Below are positions 34,450 to 42,972 of a stretch of DNA of 64,000 nt, piece after piece (the first letter of the stretch is position 1; the number at the start of each line of letters is the position of its first letter). The DNA is from Candidatus Nitrospira allomarina (GTDB lineage: Bacteria > Nitrospirota > Nitrospiria > Nitrospirales > UBA8639): assembly GCF_032050975.1 (NCBI RefSeq), contig NZ_CP116967.1:2663001-2727000 (forward strand), in the 5' to 3' direction. The position numbers and the translations under genes were made by a program. Below the pieces are notes generated by a model. That model did not search any database. It saw only the letters and a list, made by a program, of their open reading frames with translations, and was not told the origin of the DNA.

Positions 34450-35292
34450 TTAAAACGAGACGTCCCATTGCAGGCGGACCCGCTGCTCATGTTGGTTCTG
34501 ACCTGCCGGCTGGGCCAGCGTAAGCCAGGAGCCATCGAGGGTGATCTTGTTTCGATGCCCGGCAAAAAACCAATTGATGGCGGTCGTGTATTCCTGCCGC
34601 CGGTCATCGGGAGCGGAGATGTTGGGGTCGACAAATGCATAGCGGAAGGCCACTTCCAACGGTTTGGGCACCGCCGGAATGAGATAGTGGGGGAAATACC
34701 CGACCTGCGAATAACTCCCCATCATGTTGGTCTTATAGCCCGGCGCACCTTCCGGATAACTGTCGTCCTTGACCTCTTTCCAATGGTATTCATGTTGAAT
34801 GGAAAGCCCCCGCCATTTGAAGGCAAATTCCTCCACCATGCCCTGCACACGGTATTGCCCGGCTGTCGCAGCCGAATCGGACGTATAGGGCACACCGGCG
34901 GAATTGTCTTCGGGCAACGTGCCGCATCCGCTCGAGGACCATCGCGTACATTTGCCGATAGTGGTGTAGGCCCCGAAGGCCAGGCTTCCCGTCGGTTGCT
35001 CATGAAATTCCACGTCACTTTGTGACCATTTCAGATCCCGGCCTAAAAAGTTCCATTGGTACCGTCCGAAATACATCATGTTGGCGTCGTCGTTGGCTTC
35101 TCCCCGGCCGGATCCGGTAAAGACGCCGGCATAATACCGGGAGTCAAAGGCCGTACCGGGTGCCAAATGGCCATAGAGCATGGCTCCGACCTGTCGGTCG
35201 ATGGTAAAGATCTCATTGACGATTGATCGTTCCACGAACTGCTGAGTGCCGGACGAGTCTCTTCGTTCCCGGTTATAGTCGACTTTCCATTG
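34450..35292 (-). repeat. Near-identical tract, copy A (porin 3' part)
   Basis: 843 bases matching 36097-36939 without a gap (constant offset 1647); by eye about fifteen single-base differences. It starts exactly at the stop codon. Confidence 0.85.
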
Positions 35293-35823
35293 GCCGAGTT
35301 GGAGTGAGAGGAATTTGAACTTTTCTAAGCTAATCCGCCAGTCGATTAATCTGGTCGATCCAGGTGACCCGCCGGCATTGGAAGTGGATTGCAAGTCCAA
35401 CTCGAAATAGTACTTGATCCAGGGTTGATACCCATGCCCGCCGATTTTCATGCGAACCCGGCGAAGTTCCAGAGTACTTTGAGGACCCGCATTAAAATCT
35501 GCGGCAGTTATCGGATCTCCGTTAGTGGGATACGTAAAGCGACCCTGAAACCGCCATTGAATTTGAGTGGCAAATTTGCCATCCTTTGTTTTAAATTCAA
35601 ACCCCTTATTTCCCCAACCGACCTCAACGGGAAATTGATCGTCAAATGCTTTTTGTTGCTCCACAGCTTTTTTCTCTTCTGCAGCCTCAATCTTGATCCA
35701 ATCTTCTTTCGTAATCACCTCTTTTTCACGCAACACATCAATCAGGGCGTCACTTGCCTGGACATTCAGCTGAAAAAACAAGCTAAGGCACGCCATTGTC
35801 GTGAACAACCAGAAAACTTTCAT
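34450..35823 (-). CDS. OprO/OprP-type phosphate-selective porin (distal copy)
   Basis: 457 residues. Signal peptide (VFWLFTTMACLSLFFQLNVQA), a short charged coil with VITKEDWIKIEAAEEKKAVE, then a Porin_O_P-type beta-barrel with VEWG/VGWGNKGFEFKTKDGKFA, LRRVRMKIGGHGYQPWIKYY, and a terminal aromatic strand ending WDVSF. These porins form trimeric, anion-selective (phosphate or polyphosphate) pores. The gene belongs to the minus-strand series pstS-C-A-B, porin, porin, phoU remnant. Its last 843 bases are almost identical to the other porin gene, while the first 530 are only similar. A Pho-box-like site upstream suggests its own promoter. Confidence 0.88.
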   Translation of the reverse strand: MKVFWLFTTMACLSLFFQLNVQASDALIDVLREKEVITKEDWIKIEAAEEKKAVEQQKAFDDQFPVEVGWGNKGFEFKTKDGKFATQIQWRFQGRFTYPTNGDPITAADFNAGPQSTLELRRVRMKIGGHGYQPWIKYYFELDLQSTSNAGGSPGSTRLIDWRISLEKFKFLSLQLGQWKVDYNRERRDSSGTQQFVERSIVNEIFTIDRQVGAMLYGHLAPGTAFDSRYYAGVFTGSGRGEANDDANMMYFGRYQWNFLGRDLKWSQSDVEFHEQPTGSLAFGAYTTIGKCTRWSSSGCGTLPEDNSAGVPYTSDSAATAGQYRVQGMVEEFAFKWRGLSIQHEYHWKEVKDDSYPEGAPGYKTNMMGSYSQVGYFPHYLIPAVPKPLEVAFRYAFVDPNISAPDDRRQEYTTAINWFFAGHRNKITLDGSWLTLAQPAGQNQHEQRVRLQWDVSF

Positions 35824-35913
35824 GCAACCGACCTCCCCTTAAAAAGTAAGCTCCTATGGTTCGAAATTGAGTGGGAAACTTCATGCATCATGGAAGGGAG
35901 ACTACCCCGAGCT

Positions 35914-35942
35914 TGTTACGAAAGCGTTAAGTTGAGGTCAAG
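35914..35942 (-). promoter_or_regulatory. Pho-box-like 11-base direct repeats upstream of the distal porin
   Basis: Minus strand: CTTGACC, CTTAACG, CGTAACA at 11-base spacing (plus-strand starts 35936, 35925, 35914), followed after nine bases by TAGTCT as a possible -10. Confidence 0.5.
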
Positions 35943-36096
35943 GAGAGGTAAAAAGGAGGGTGTCAGTGTGCCGGTCTACTGAGGGAGTTGAATTTTGATG
36001 AGTCCGTTAAAGAAGGAGTGGGAGTAGCAAAGACGGTAAGAGGACAGAGAAAGTGTGAAAGCAGGAAAGTGGAAGGAAGAGCGATGGACGAAATAT

Positions 36097-36939
36097 TTAA
36101 AACGAGACGTCCCATTGCAGGCGGACCCGTTGCTCATGTTGGTTCTGACCTGCCGGCTGGGCCAGCGTAAGCCAGGAGCCATCGAGGGTGATCTTGTTTC
36201 GATGCCCGGCAAAAAACCAATTGATGGCGGTCGTGTATTCCTGCCGCCGGTCATCGGGAGCGGAGATGTTGGGGTCGACAAATGCATAGCGGAAGGCCAC
36301 TTCCAACGGTTTGGGCACCGCCGGAATGAGGTAGTGGGGGAAATACCCGACCTGCGAATAACTCCCCATCATGTTGGTCTTATAGCCCGGCGCACCTTCC
36401 GGATAACTGTCGTCCTTGACCTCTTTCCAATGGTATTCATGTTGAATGGAAAGCCCCCGCCATTTGAAGGCAAATTCCTCTACCATGCCTTGCACACGGT
36501 ATTGCCCGGCTGTCGCAGCCGAATCGGACGTATAGGGCACACCGGCGGAATTGTCTTCGGGCAACGTGCCGCATCCGCTCGAGGACCATCGCGTACATTT
36601 GCCGATGGTGGTGTAGGCCCCAAAGGCGAGGCTTCCTGTGGGGAGCTCATGAAATTCCACGTCACTTTGTGACCATTTCAGATCCCGGCCTAAAAAGTTC
36701 CATTGGTACCGTCCGAAATACATCATGTTGGCGTCGTCGTTGGCTTCTCCCCGGCCGGATCCGGTAAAGACGCCGGCATAATACCGGGAGTCAAAGACCG
36801 TACCGGGTGCCAAATGGCCATAGAGCATGGCTCCGACCTGTCGGTCGATGGTAAAGATCTCATTGACGATTGATCGTTCCACGAACTGCTGGTTGCCGGA
36901 CGAGTCTCTTCGTTCCCGGTTATAGTCGACTTTCCATTG
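36097..36939 (-). repeat. Near-identical tract, copy B (porin 3' part)
   Basis: Partner of 34450-35292. Encodes the C-terminal 280 residues of the proximal porin, with only a few substitutions (for example Ala to Val in APGTxFDS and Gln to Leu in FHExPTG). Confidence 0.85.
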
Positions 36940-37479
36940 CCCCACTTGCAGGGAAAGGAACGAAAATTTTTCGAGCGAGATCCGCCAATCGAGCAATTGA
37001 GGACTGACCCCGGAATTGCCGGATTCCGAAGTGGACTGCCAATTCATTTCGAAATAATATCTAATCCAGGGTTGAAAGCCATGCCCGCCGATTTTCATGC
37101 GAACCCGGCGAAGTTCAAAGGTACTCTGTGGATCTTCATTAAAGTCTGCAGCAGAGATAGGATCTGAATCCGTGGGATAGGACCAACGTCCTTGGAACCG
37201 CCATTGAATTTGGGTGGCAAATTTGCCATCCTTGGTTGCAAATTCAAATCCTCTTCTTCCCCACTCCACGGAAACGGGAAATTCTTGGTCCATACGGGTA
37301 TTGAGTTCTTGCTCTCTTTTTTCCTGCTCGGCCTGAATACGGACCCAATCTTCTTTGGTAATGATGCCTTTTTCCAGTAACACATTCTCCAGACTGTCTT
37401 CATAGAGAGGGTCCACGGCCCAGGCCTGGGTATGGGCTAACAGCCCGTAACATAGCAATGCCAAAAACAGGTGTTTCAT
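36097..37479 (-). CDS. OprO/OprP-type phosphate-selective porin (proximal copy)
   Basis: 460 residues from ATG 37479 (GGAG nine bases upstream; a TTG at 37494 would add five). Signal peptide (LFLALLCYGLLAHTQAWA), a charged coil GIITKEDWVRIQAEQEKRE, then the same Porin_O_P barrel as the distal copy: VEWGRRGFEFATKDGKFA, LRRVRMKIGGHGFQPWI, C-terminal WDVSF. It begins 86 bases after pstB, so it may be read from the pst operon. Family role: passive uptake of phosphate or polyphosphate across the outer membrane. Confidence 0.88.
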   Translation of the reverse strand: MKHLFLALLCYGLLAHTQAWAVDPLYEDSLENVLLEKGIITKEDWVRIQAEQEKREQELNTRMDQEFPVSVEWGRRGFEFATKDGKFATQIQWRFQGRWSYPTDSDPISAADFNEDPQSTFELRRVRMKIGGHGFQPWIRYYFEMNWQSTSESGNSGVSPQLLDWRISLEKFSFLSLQVGQWKVDYNRERRDSSGNQQFVERSIVNEIFTIDRQVGAMLYGHLAPGTVFDSRYYAGVFTGSGRGEANDDANMMYFGRYQWNFLGRDLKWSQSDVEFHELPTGSLAFGAYTTIGKCTRWSSSGCGTLPEDNSAGVPYTSDSAATAGQYRVQGMVEEFAFKWRGLSIQHEYHWKEVKDDSYPEGAPGYKTNMMGSYSQVGYFPHYLIPAVPKPLEVAFRYAFVDPNISAPDDRRQEYTTAINWFFAGHRNKITLDGSWLTLAQPAGQNQHEQRVRLQWDVSF

Positions 37480-37564
37480 TCCTATGTTCTCCAATGAAAT
37501 GTGACGGAAGGAGACCGAAGTTGAAGTGAGAAATTACAATATTAACAGGTGTGGCACAAGAGAT

Positions 37565-38434
37565 TTATCCTCTTGCACCGGAAATATAGGCTGCGGTGAG
37601 TTCATGTGCAGGAGTCTCAAATATGGCTTGGGCGGTGTCATATTCGATGAGTGTACCAATCCCGTCACATGACCAGAAAAACGCGATGTGGTCGGCAATG
37701 CGTCGAGCCTGGGCCAAGTTGTGAGTGACAATAATGACGGTAACATGACCCCGCAAGGCGACGATCAGATCTTCAACGATTCCGCTGGACAAGGGATCCA
37801 GTGCACTGCAGGGCTCATCAAGCAGAAGGATATCCGGCGCCAACACAAGTGCTCTTGCCAGGCAGAGTCTCTGTTGTTGTCCGCCTGATAAGGCTTGAGC
37901 GGGATGGTCGAGCCGGTCTTTGACTTCCTCCCAGAGACCAACTTGCTGGAGGACATTTTCCATGGCGGAGGCCAGGAGCGTGCGGTCATACGTTCCGTGT
38001 TCACGGAGGGGAAGTTCCAGATTTTTGCGAATCGAAAAAGGGAAGACGGTGGGTTTTTGAAAAATCATTCCCACGGTACGACGCAATTGAAGGACATCGG
38101 TCGTCGGGGCGAAAACATCCAGTTTTTGCATGTGCAGGTTCCCCGAAACCAGGCATCCTGGTATCAAATCCGTCAAGCGATTGAGGCTCGTGAGAAAACT
38201 GGTTTTCCCGCAACCTGAAGGCCCCACTAATGCCGTAATGCATCCCCGGTGAATGTCAAAAGTGACATTCTGAAGGACCTGACGACCCTGATAGGCGATA
38301 GAAAGATTTTTCGCACGAATATGGGGGATAGGGTCACAACAGGGTTTCGTGGATGGGTAGGGAAGCCACGCTCTCAATCCGGACCGTTCGTCGGGATCAG
38401 GGATTATGCGGGAAGTTGATTGAATGACATCCAT
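37565..38434 (-). CDS. pstB: Phosphate ABC transporter ATP-binding protein
   Basis: 289 residues. Walker A GPSGCGKTS, Q-loop FQKPTVFPFS, signature LSGGQQQRL, Walker B ILLLDEPCSALDP, H-loop VTHNL: a complete ATPase. PstB-type features include LTDLIPG and FQKPTVFP. The N-terminal 43 residues before the ABC domain are longer than usual and lack a good later start. It overlaps the pstA stop by 31 bases. Drives import of phosphate by the PstA/PstC membrane pair. Confidence 0.92.
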   Translation of the reverse strand: MDVIQSTSRIIPDPDERSGLRAWLPYPSTKPCCDPIPHIRAKNLSIAYQGRQVLQNVTFDIHRGCITALVGPSGCGKTSFLTSLNRLTDLIPGCLVSGNLHMQKLDVFAPTTDVLQLRRTVGMIFQKPTVFPFSIRKNLELPLREHGTYDRTLLASAMENVLQQVGLWEEVKDRLDHPAQALSGGQQQRLCLARALVLAPDILLLDEPCSALDPLSSGIVEDLIVALRGHVTVIIVTHNLAQARRIADHIAFFWSCDGIGTLIEYDTAQAIFETPAHELTAAYISGARG

Positions 38435-39258
38435 CGTGTGGCCATCCGGGAAGAAAAATAATTAATGATGAACAAAAGGCCCACTAAAATGAGAGCGGCG
38501 GCATAGGCATGGGGATTGCCCCCGGCCACATTCATGGCCAGGTCGTAGATGTGCACAGCAAGAGATCGTCCTGAGTCCATCAACGATTCCGGCATCCGGT
38601 CCACGTATCCACTGGTAAAAATCAAGGCTGCGGTTTCTGCAATAGCTCGGCCGAGTCCGAGAATGACTCCCACGAGAAGGCCTGGCATGGCCGCAGGGAG
38701 GAGAATGGTTCGAATGGTGGTCGGCTTGGAAAGGCCAAGGGCTGCTGCGGATAATCGTTGCTCATCGGAAATGGCGCGAAAACTTTCTTCCACTGTGCGA
38801 ATTAAAATAGGTAATACCATGCAGGCCAATGTCAGCCCTCCGGAAAGAATGGAAAATCCCAATCCGAGGATTTGGCAGAACAGGGCGTTGCCAAACAGTC
38901 CGAAGACAATTGACGGTACGCCTGCCAGCACATCCAGTGAGCCTCGGATCAGTCGGCCCAGGACATGATCATGACGGGTGTATTCGGCAAGAAACAGTGC
39001 GGTCCCCAATCCCAGAGGTAAGGCCACTCCCATACATACTCCGAGAATCAACAATGTGGATACGAGGATGGGGCCGATTCCGCCTTCCCGCCCCGCATTC
39101 TGTGGAGCAGAGAACACGAAGCTGAAGGACAGATGGTTCAACCCGTTCCAGAGTAAATCACCTAGTAAGCAGAAAAATGGTACGGCGACCAGGGTGGCCG
39201 CCATCCAGATAATCGCGGTCGTGCCATATTCTTGTAGGTATCTACTTCGCCGGAACAT
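38404..39258 (-). CDS. pstA: Phosphate ABC transporter permease PstA
   Basis: 284 residues from ATG 39258, overlapping the pstC stop by 17 bases. Six predicted membrane helices and the permease EAA-type loop AAALGLSKPTTIRTILLPAA, with GRAIAETAALIFTSG typical of PstA. Longer ORF from 39384 includes 42 residues inside pstC and is unlikely. Works with PstC, PstB and PstS. Confidence 0.9.
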   Translation of the reverse strand: MFRRSRYLQEYGTTAIIWMAATLVAVPFFCLLGDLLWNGLNHLSFSFVFSAPQNAGREGGIGPILVSTLLILGVCMGVALPLGLGTALFLAEYTRHDHVLGRLIRGSLDVLAGVPSIVFGLFGNALFCQILGLGFSILSGGLTLACMVLPILIRTVEESFRAISDEQRLSAAALGLSKPTTIRTILLPAAMPGLLVGVILGLGRAIAETAALIFTSGYVDRMPESLMDSGRSLAVHIYDLAMNVAGGNPHAYAAALILVGLLFIINYFSSRMATRWMSFNQLPA

Positions 39259-40129
39259 AAAAATTCCGATGTCGCAAGCCCTCTGCCACGCTGACCACCA
39301 GGACGACGAGTCCCATAAGGAAAAGACCACTGACAAACAATGCGGCCCGGTGATCGGCCAACGCATAGGACATTTCCAGGGCAATGTTTGCTGTCAGGGT
39401 TCTGATCGGATCAAACAGATGGGACGGGGCGCGAACGACGTTTCCACAGACCATCAGAACGGCCATGGTTTCTCCTAGCGCCCGCGCCAATCCCAACAGG
39501 ATACCGGTGAAGAGTCCAACTTTTGTGGTGGGAATAATTACATGCCAAATTAATGACCCTCGGCTGAGTCCCAAGGCTGAGGCACTCTGAATATAGGCGA
39601 TGGGAACGTGGGCAATGCTCGCGAGGGCCACTAACATGATGGTGGGTATGATCATGAGCGTCAGGATGAGGATGCCGGCCAGCAGACTCGTTCCTGGAGG
39701 GTGCCAGCGGCCGATGATCGGGACCAGAACCATGAGACCCCAGAAGCCGAACACGACTGAAGGAATTCCTGCCAGGAGTTCGACCATGCGTCGGTACCAT
39801 CGGCTTAGTAGAGGGGGGGCATAAAAGTGACAAAAGATGGCTGACAGAATGCCGAGAGGCGCTGCGAGGAGAACCGATCCGGCGGTCGTCAAAAGGGTAC
39901 CCCAAATCATAGCCGTCAGCCGATACGATTCATCATTCGGGGACCAATCGGGGTCGTGGAAAAAACGCGCAAAACCAATGTCCTGCAAGGCCGGCCAGGA
40001 TTCATAAAGGAGAAATGCTACGACCAGGAGCAAGAGTCCACCAGCCATCAACGCGAGAAGGCGCACACTCCACGAGAGCAGGAATTCACCTTTGGAGCGG
40101 GACGAAATATTGTTTGAGAATGAGATCAT
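39242..40129 (-). CDS. pstC: Phosphate ABC transporter permease PstC
   Basis: 295 residues from ATG 40129. Six membrane helices, FFHDPDWSPN after the first helix, PLGILSAIFCHFYAPP, GIPSVVFGFWGLMVL and the loop SALGLSRGSLIWHVIIPTT then GLARALGETMAVLMVCG, all typical of PstC. Its start lies 44 bases inside the end of pstS, an unusually long overlap that implies coupling of translation. Confidence 0.9.
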   Translation of the reverse strand: MISFSNNISSRSKGEFLLSWSVRLLALMAGGLLLLVVAFLLYESWPALQDIGFARFFHDPDWSPNDESYRLTAMIWGTLLTTAGSVLLAAPLGILSAIFCHFYAPPLLSRWYRRMVELLAGIPSVVFGFWGLMVLVPIIGRWHPPGTSLLAGILILTLMIIPTIMLVALASIAHVPIAYIQSASALGLSRGSLIWHVIIPTTKVGLFTGILLGLARALGETMAVLMVCGNVVRAPSHLFDPIRTLTANIALEMSYALADHRAALFVSGLFLMGLVVLVVSVAEGLRHRNFYVPAK

Positions 40130-40931
40130 TGGCCTGAGAGGACCGCGCGAAATCAATAAAGGTTTTAATGAGTCCTGTCGGAAGAGACTTTGTTACAAGC
40201 GTCAGGGGACGCGAGAGGGGAAACGTGCCTTCCCGGACCGTTTCAATCGTGGCCGGAATGTGGTGCAGGGGTAATAATCGGATCGGTATGCCGTGGGTAG
40301 CATCATACTGTGCTGTTCCAATGGAGACATATCCAATCGCATGAGGGTTGCCGGCCACGGTCTTTATGCCTTGTTCATTGTCTCCGATGACCACATGAGC
40401 GTGAATGTCGCGATTGGAGATTTGGAAATAGTCCAGAAATAATTCCAAGGTGGAACGCCCTTCTGCTTTGTTCACGACGGTAATGGGTGCATCAGGCCCG
40501 CCAACCTGGTTCCAATGGGTGATTCCCCCGGTGTAAATAGCCTTGATTTGGTCATCGGTTAATTCCTGAACAGGATTTGATCGATGCAGGATGATGGTGA
40601 TGCCATCATGGGCAATGACGGATCCATGCAGCTGGTGTTCTTGAGATTTAAGCGCACGAGATGCCATCCCAATGTCCGCGACTCCATTCATGACGTCAGT
40701 AATGCCGCGAGAAGAACCTCCCGTTTGGATATCGACCCTGATATCCGGATGACGTGTCTCAAATTGTTTTCCGATTTCCGCGATCAGGGGAGCCATGGTA
40801 CTGGATCCGGTGATGACAAGCTTGTGTCCTTCAGCCTGGGCAAGCGATTCACCTGACAAATCTATCGTGCAGAGGGCGATGACTCCTATGGTTGCAAAAA
40901 GGAGGGCGGCAAGAGAAATATTTTTCACCAT
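40086..40931 (-). CDS. pstS: Periplasmic phosphate-binding protein
   Basis: 281 residues from ATG 40931 (a TTG at 40943 would add four). Signal peptide (ISLAALLFATIGVIALC), then a PBP-like domain with the phosphate-site motifs VITGSSTMAPLI, GGSSRGI and EGRSTLELFLDYF. Family knowledge: binds phosphate (and, less tightly, arsenate) for PstCAB. First structural gene after arsR, 29 bases from its stop. Confidence 0.9.
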   Translation of the reverse strand: MVKNISLAALLFATIGVIALCTIDLSGESLAQAEGHKLVITGSSTMAPLIAEIGKQFETRHPDIRVDIQTGGSSRGITDVMNGVADIGMASRALKSQEHQLHGSVIAHDGITIILHRSNPVQELTDDQIKAIYTGGITHWNQVGGPDAPITVVNKAEGRSTLELFLDYFQISNRDIHAHVVIGDNEQGIKTVAGNPHAIGYVSIGTAQYDATHGIPIRLLPLHHIPATIETVREGTFPLSRPLTLVTKSLPTGLIKTFIDFARSSQANDLILKQYFVPLQR

Positions 40932-40960
40932 AGGTCTTTTCAAACAATCCAGGAGCGATC

Positions 40961-41260
40961 TTAATCAAAAGAGATTTTACAGCATCCAAGGTTGATGGCT
41001 TTTCCACTCGTTGAATCGGCGACATTGTCCGGGAGTGTGTAGATCATGGTTTTTCCCTCCCGTGTGGCTTCCACCAGGCCGTTATCCCGCAACACGCTTA
41101 AATGATGGGATAATAAACTTTGTTCCACGTCCAATTGTTCCATTAATTCCCCGACATTTTTTTGTCCGGACATAAGAGCTTCAAGGACCGCCAATCGTGT
41201 TGGATCTGACACCACCTTTAATTTGCTTGCACAGGAAGGAGAAGTGTTTTTGATTTTCAT
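40961..41260 (-). CDS. arsR: ArsR-family repressor at the head of the pst operon
   Basis: 99 residues, winged helix of the ArsR/SmtB type: VVSDPTRLAVLEALMSGQKN, recognition helix DVEQSLLSHHLSVLRDNGLV, wing TREGKTMIYTL. The classic ELCVC metal site of the plasmid ArsR is replaced (LMEQLDVEQS); instead there is Cys10 near the start and an adjacent pair Cys93-Cys94 near the end. In the Acidithiobacillus ferrooxidans ArsR a C-terminal pair (Cys95, Cys96, plus Cys102) binds As(III), so a similar site is plausible here. It lies directly upstream of pstSCAB on the same strand, hence probably controls it. Confidence 0.82.
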   Translation of the reverse strand: MKIKNTSPSCASKLKVVSDPTRLAVLEALMSGQKNVGELMEQLDVEQSLLSHHLSVLRDNGLVEATREGKTMIYTLPDNVADSTSGKAINLGCCKISFD

Positions 41261-41295
41261 TTCACGGGAAAATAATGAATGGGAAGTCTAGATAA

Positions 41296-41316
41296 ATGAA
41301 TGTATATTCATATGAA
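41296..41316. promoter_or_regulatory. Palindromic operator candidate for ArsR
   Basis: ATGAAT-GTAT-ATTCAT (41296-41311), overlapped by the palindrome TTCATATGAA (41307-41316), 36-56 bases upstream of arsR. AT-rich inverted repeats of the TGAA/TTCA type are bound by ArsR/SmtB proteins. Confidence 0.5.
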
Positions 41317-41478
41317 CAGAATTTAATAAGAACGGTCGTTATGAGTCAAGGTCAACCGGCCAGGTAGGTCTGGCAAGTCTTGTTTCCCGCCCGAATGTAT
41401 TCTGAAGAATCTGAGGGGACCGGGTCGTAAACTTCTCTCGAGGTGAACCCTATGGGTTCTAGAAAAAATTTAACTTAT

Positions 41479-41523
41479 TTGTAACATGCGTGACATTTGG
41501 CTGACATACGCGAGCGGTAAATT
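41479..41523 (+). promoter_or_regulatory. Pho-box-like promoter of the second pstS
   Basis: TTGTAAC, GTGACAT and CTGACAT start at 41479, 41490 and 41501, exactly 11 bases apart. Ten bases after the last repeat is TAAATT (41518-41523) as -10. Same arrangement as PhoB-dependent promoters, where the box replaces the -35. Confidence 0.6.
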
Positions 41524-41639
41524 TTGACCTAAAGGGATGATATGGGAAGGACGAGACGGATGGCGCTCTTCCTGATGGTAATGAAATTTGGGTGGCCCCA
41601 TGGCCATTGGACCGGTCAATTATACAACAAGGAGCGAAT

Positions 41640-42686
41640 ATGAAGTTGAATGAAAGTCAATTCCTTAAGGGTGTGATGTTGTTTGGGTTGATGTTTATAG
41701 TGCTGAGTCCTCCTGCCATGGGAGCAGACGACTTGTTTCCCAAAGTGGACGAACAGGTTCCCCGATATTCTCCACAAAGCCGTGTGTCGGGAAAGGTCGA
41801 AATCGACGGGTCCAATACCATGAAAACAATTTTGGAAACATGGAAAGATAAGCTGGAGAAAATTCATCCCGATTTGGAAATCATTCTGAAGACGGACGGA
41901 TCCAACGCGGGGGTTGAATCGTTAATGAGCGGGAAGACGAAGATCGCGGCCATGTCGCGTCCGATGACGAATCAAGAAATCGAGAAATTCACCAAACAAC
42001 TCGGGTACGCACCCACGGCGATTCCGGTTGCGGTCGATGCGTTTGCTATCTTTGTTCATAAGGATAACCCGCTTGATCACATTACATTACAACAATTGGA
42101 TGCGTTGTTCTCCTCGGACAGGCGCCGTGGGGCTCCGGAGTCCATCGACACGTGGGGACAGTTGGGCCTTTCCGGGGTATGGGAAACATCTTCCATTGTT
42201 TCTCACATTCGGGATACGAAATCAGGGACCGGACAGTTTTTCAGGGAATTCGTCATGTTGAATGGAAAAGACAAAGAGATGAGTCTTGTTCAACCTGGTG
42301 CCGCCTCGGTTGTTCATGCCGTCACGAATGATCCTTATGCCGTCGGCTATAGTGGAATCGGCTATCGCACCAATTCCGTTAAACCTTTACATGTGGCTGC
42401 CGGTGAAGGCGATTCATTCGTCGAACCGACATTCCAATCCGCAACGGATGGATCCTATCCGCTTCATCGACGGTTATACCTCTATGTAAATGAGCCTCCA
42501 AATATGGAACATGCTCCTTTCCTCTCCGAAATCATTCAATTCGCGTTGAGCCTGGAAGGCCAACAGGTGGTTGCTAAATCGGGATTTTTTCCGCTTCCTA
42601 CTAAAGACCTCGTAGCGTTGTCCGCTGCCTGGTCCAGACCGATGGCTTCGGTCGCTAATACGAAGGGACCGAAGAATCTTAAATAG
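41640..42686 (+). CDS. Second, PstS-like phosphate-binding protein
   Basis: 348 residues from ATG 41640, with AAGGAG five bases before. Signal peptide (GVMLFGLMFIVLSPPAMGA), then a PBP-like-2 fold: IDGSNTMKTILETWKDKL, DGSNAGVESLMSGKT, and TKSGTGQFFREFVMLNG. It is diverged from the operon PstS, longer, and has no permease genes next to it, so it is either an extra receptor for PstCAB or a high-affinity phosphate scavenger. The Pho-box-like promoter supports induction by phosphate limitation. Confidence 0.85.
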   Translation: MKLNESQFLKGVMLFGLMFIVLSPPAMGADDLFPKVDEQVPRYSPQSRVSGKVEIDGSNTMKTILETWKDKLEKIHPDLEIILKTDGSNAGVESLMSGKTKIAAMSRPMTNQEIEKFTKQLGYAPTAIPVAVDAFAIFVHKDNPLDHITLQQLDALFSSDRRRGAPESIDTWGQLGLSGVWETSSIVSHIRDTKSGTGQFFREFVMLNGKDKEMSLVQPGAASVVHAVTNDPYAVGYSGIGYRTNSVKPLHVAAGEGDSFVEPTFQSATDGSYPLHRRLYLYVNEPPNMEHAPFLSEIIQFALSLEGQQVVAKSGFFPLPTKDLVALSAAWSRPMASVANTKGPKNLK

Positions 42687-42972
42687 TCCGACCGTATTCG
42701 GGGAAGTTGCCGGCAGCAAGAATGCTGGATTTCCTCTCAGACTCTTGCGGCCTCACACCTGGAAGCCGGGAGTCAATTCCTGACAAGGAGCCGGGAGGCA
42801 GGCCGTATACCATTCATGACGATCTCGTTGAATAGAATGAGAAGGTCTTTCCTCAATACGGGTACGTGCCGGTGACATCCTTTTTTGTCGACAGGAAATG
42901 GGAGAGCGAACCCTGACAGCAAATGAGGCAGGGATTCACAAATAAAAAATTCTAATTGGTGCAGAATCGGGA

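Noticed and set aside
37495-37564. Pho box before the proximal porin
   Set aside because: CTGTTAA and TTGTAAT are nine bases apart, not eleven; no third repeat.
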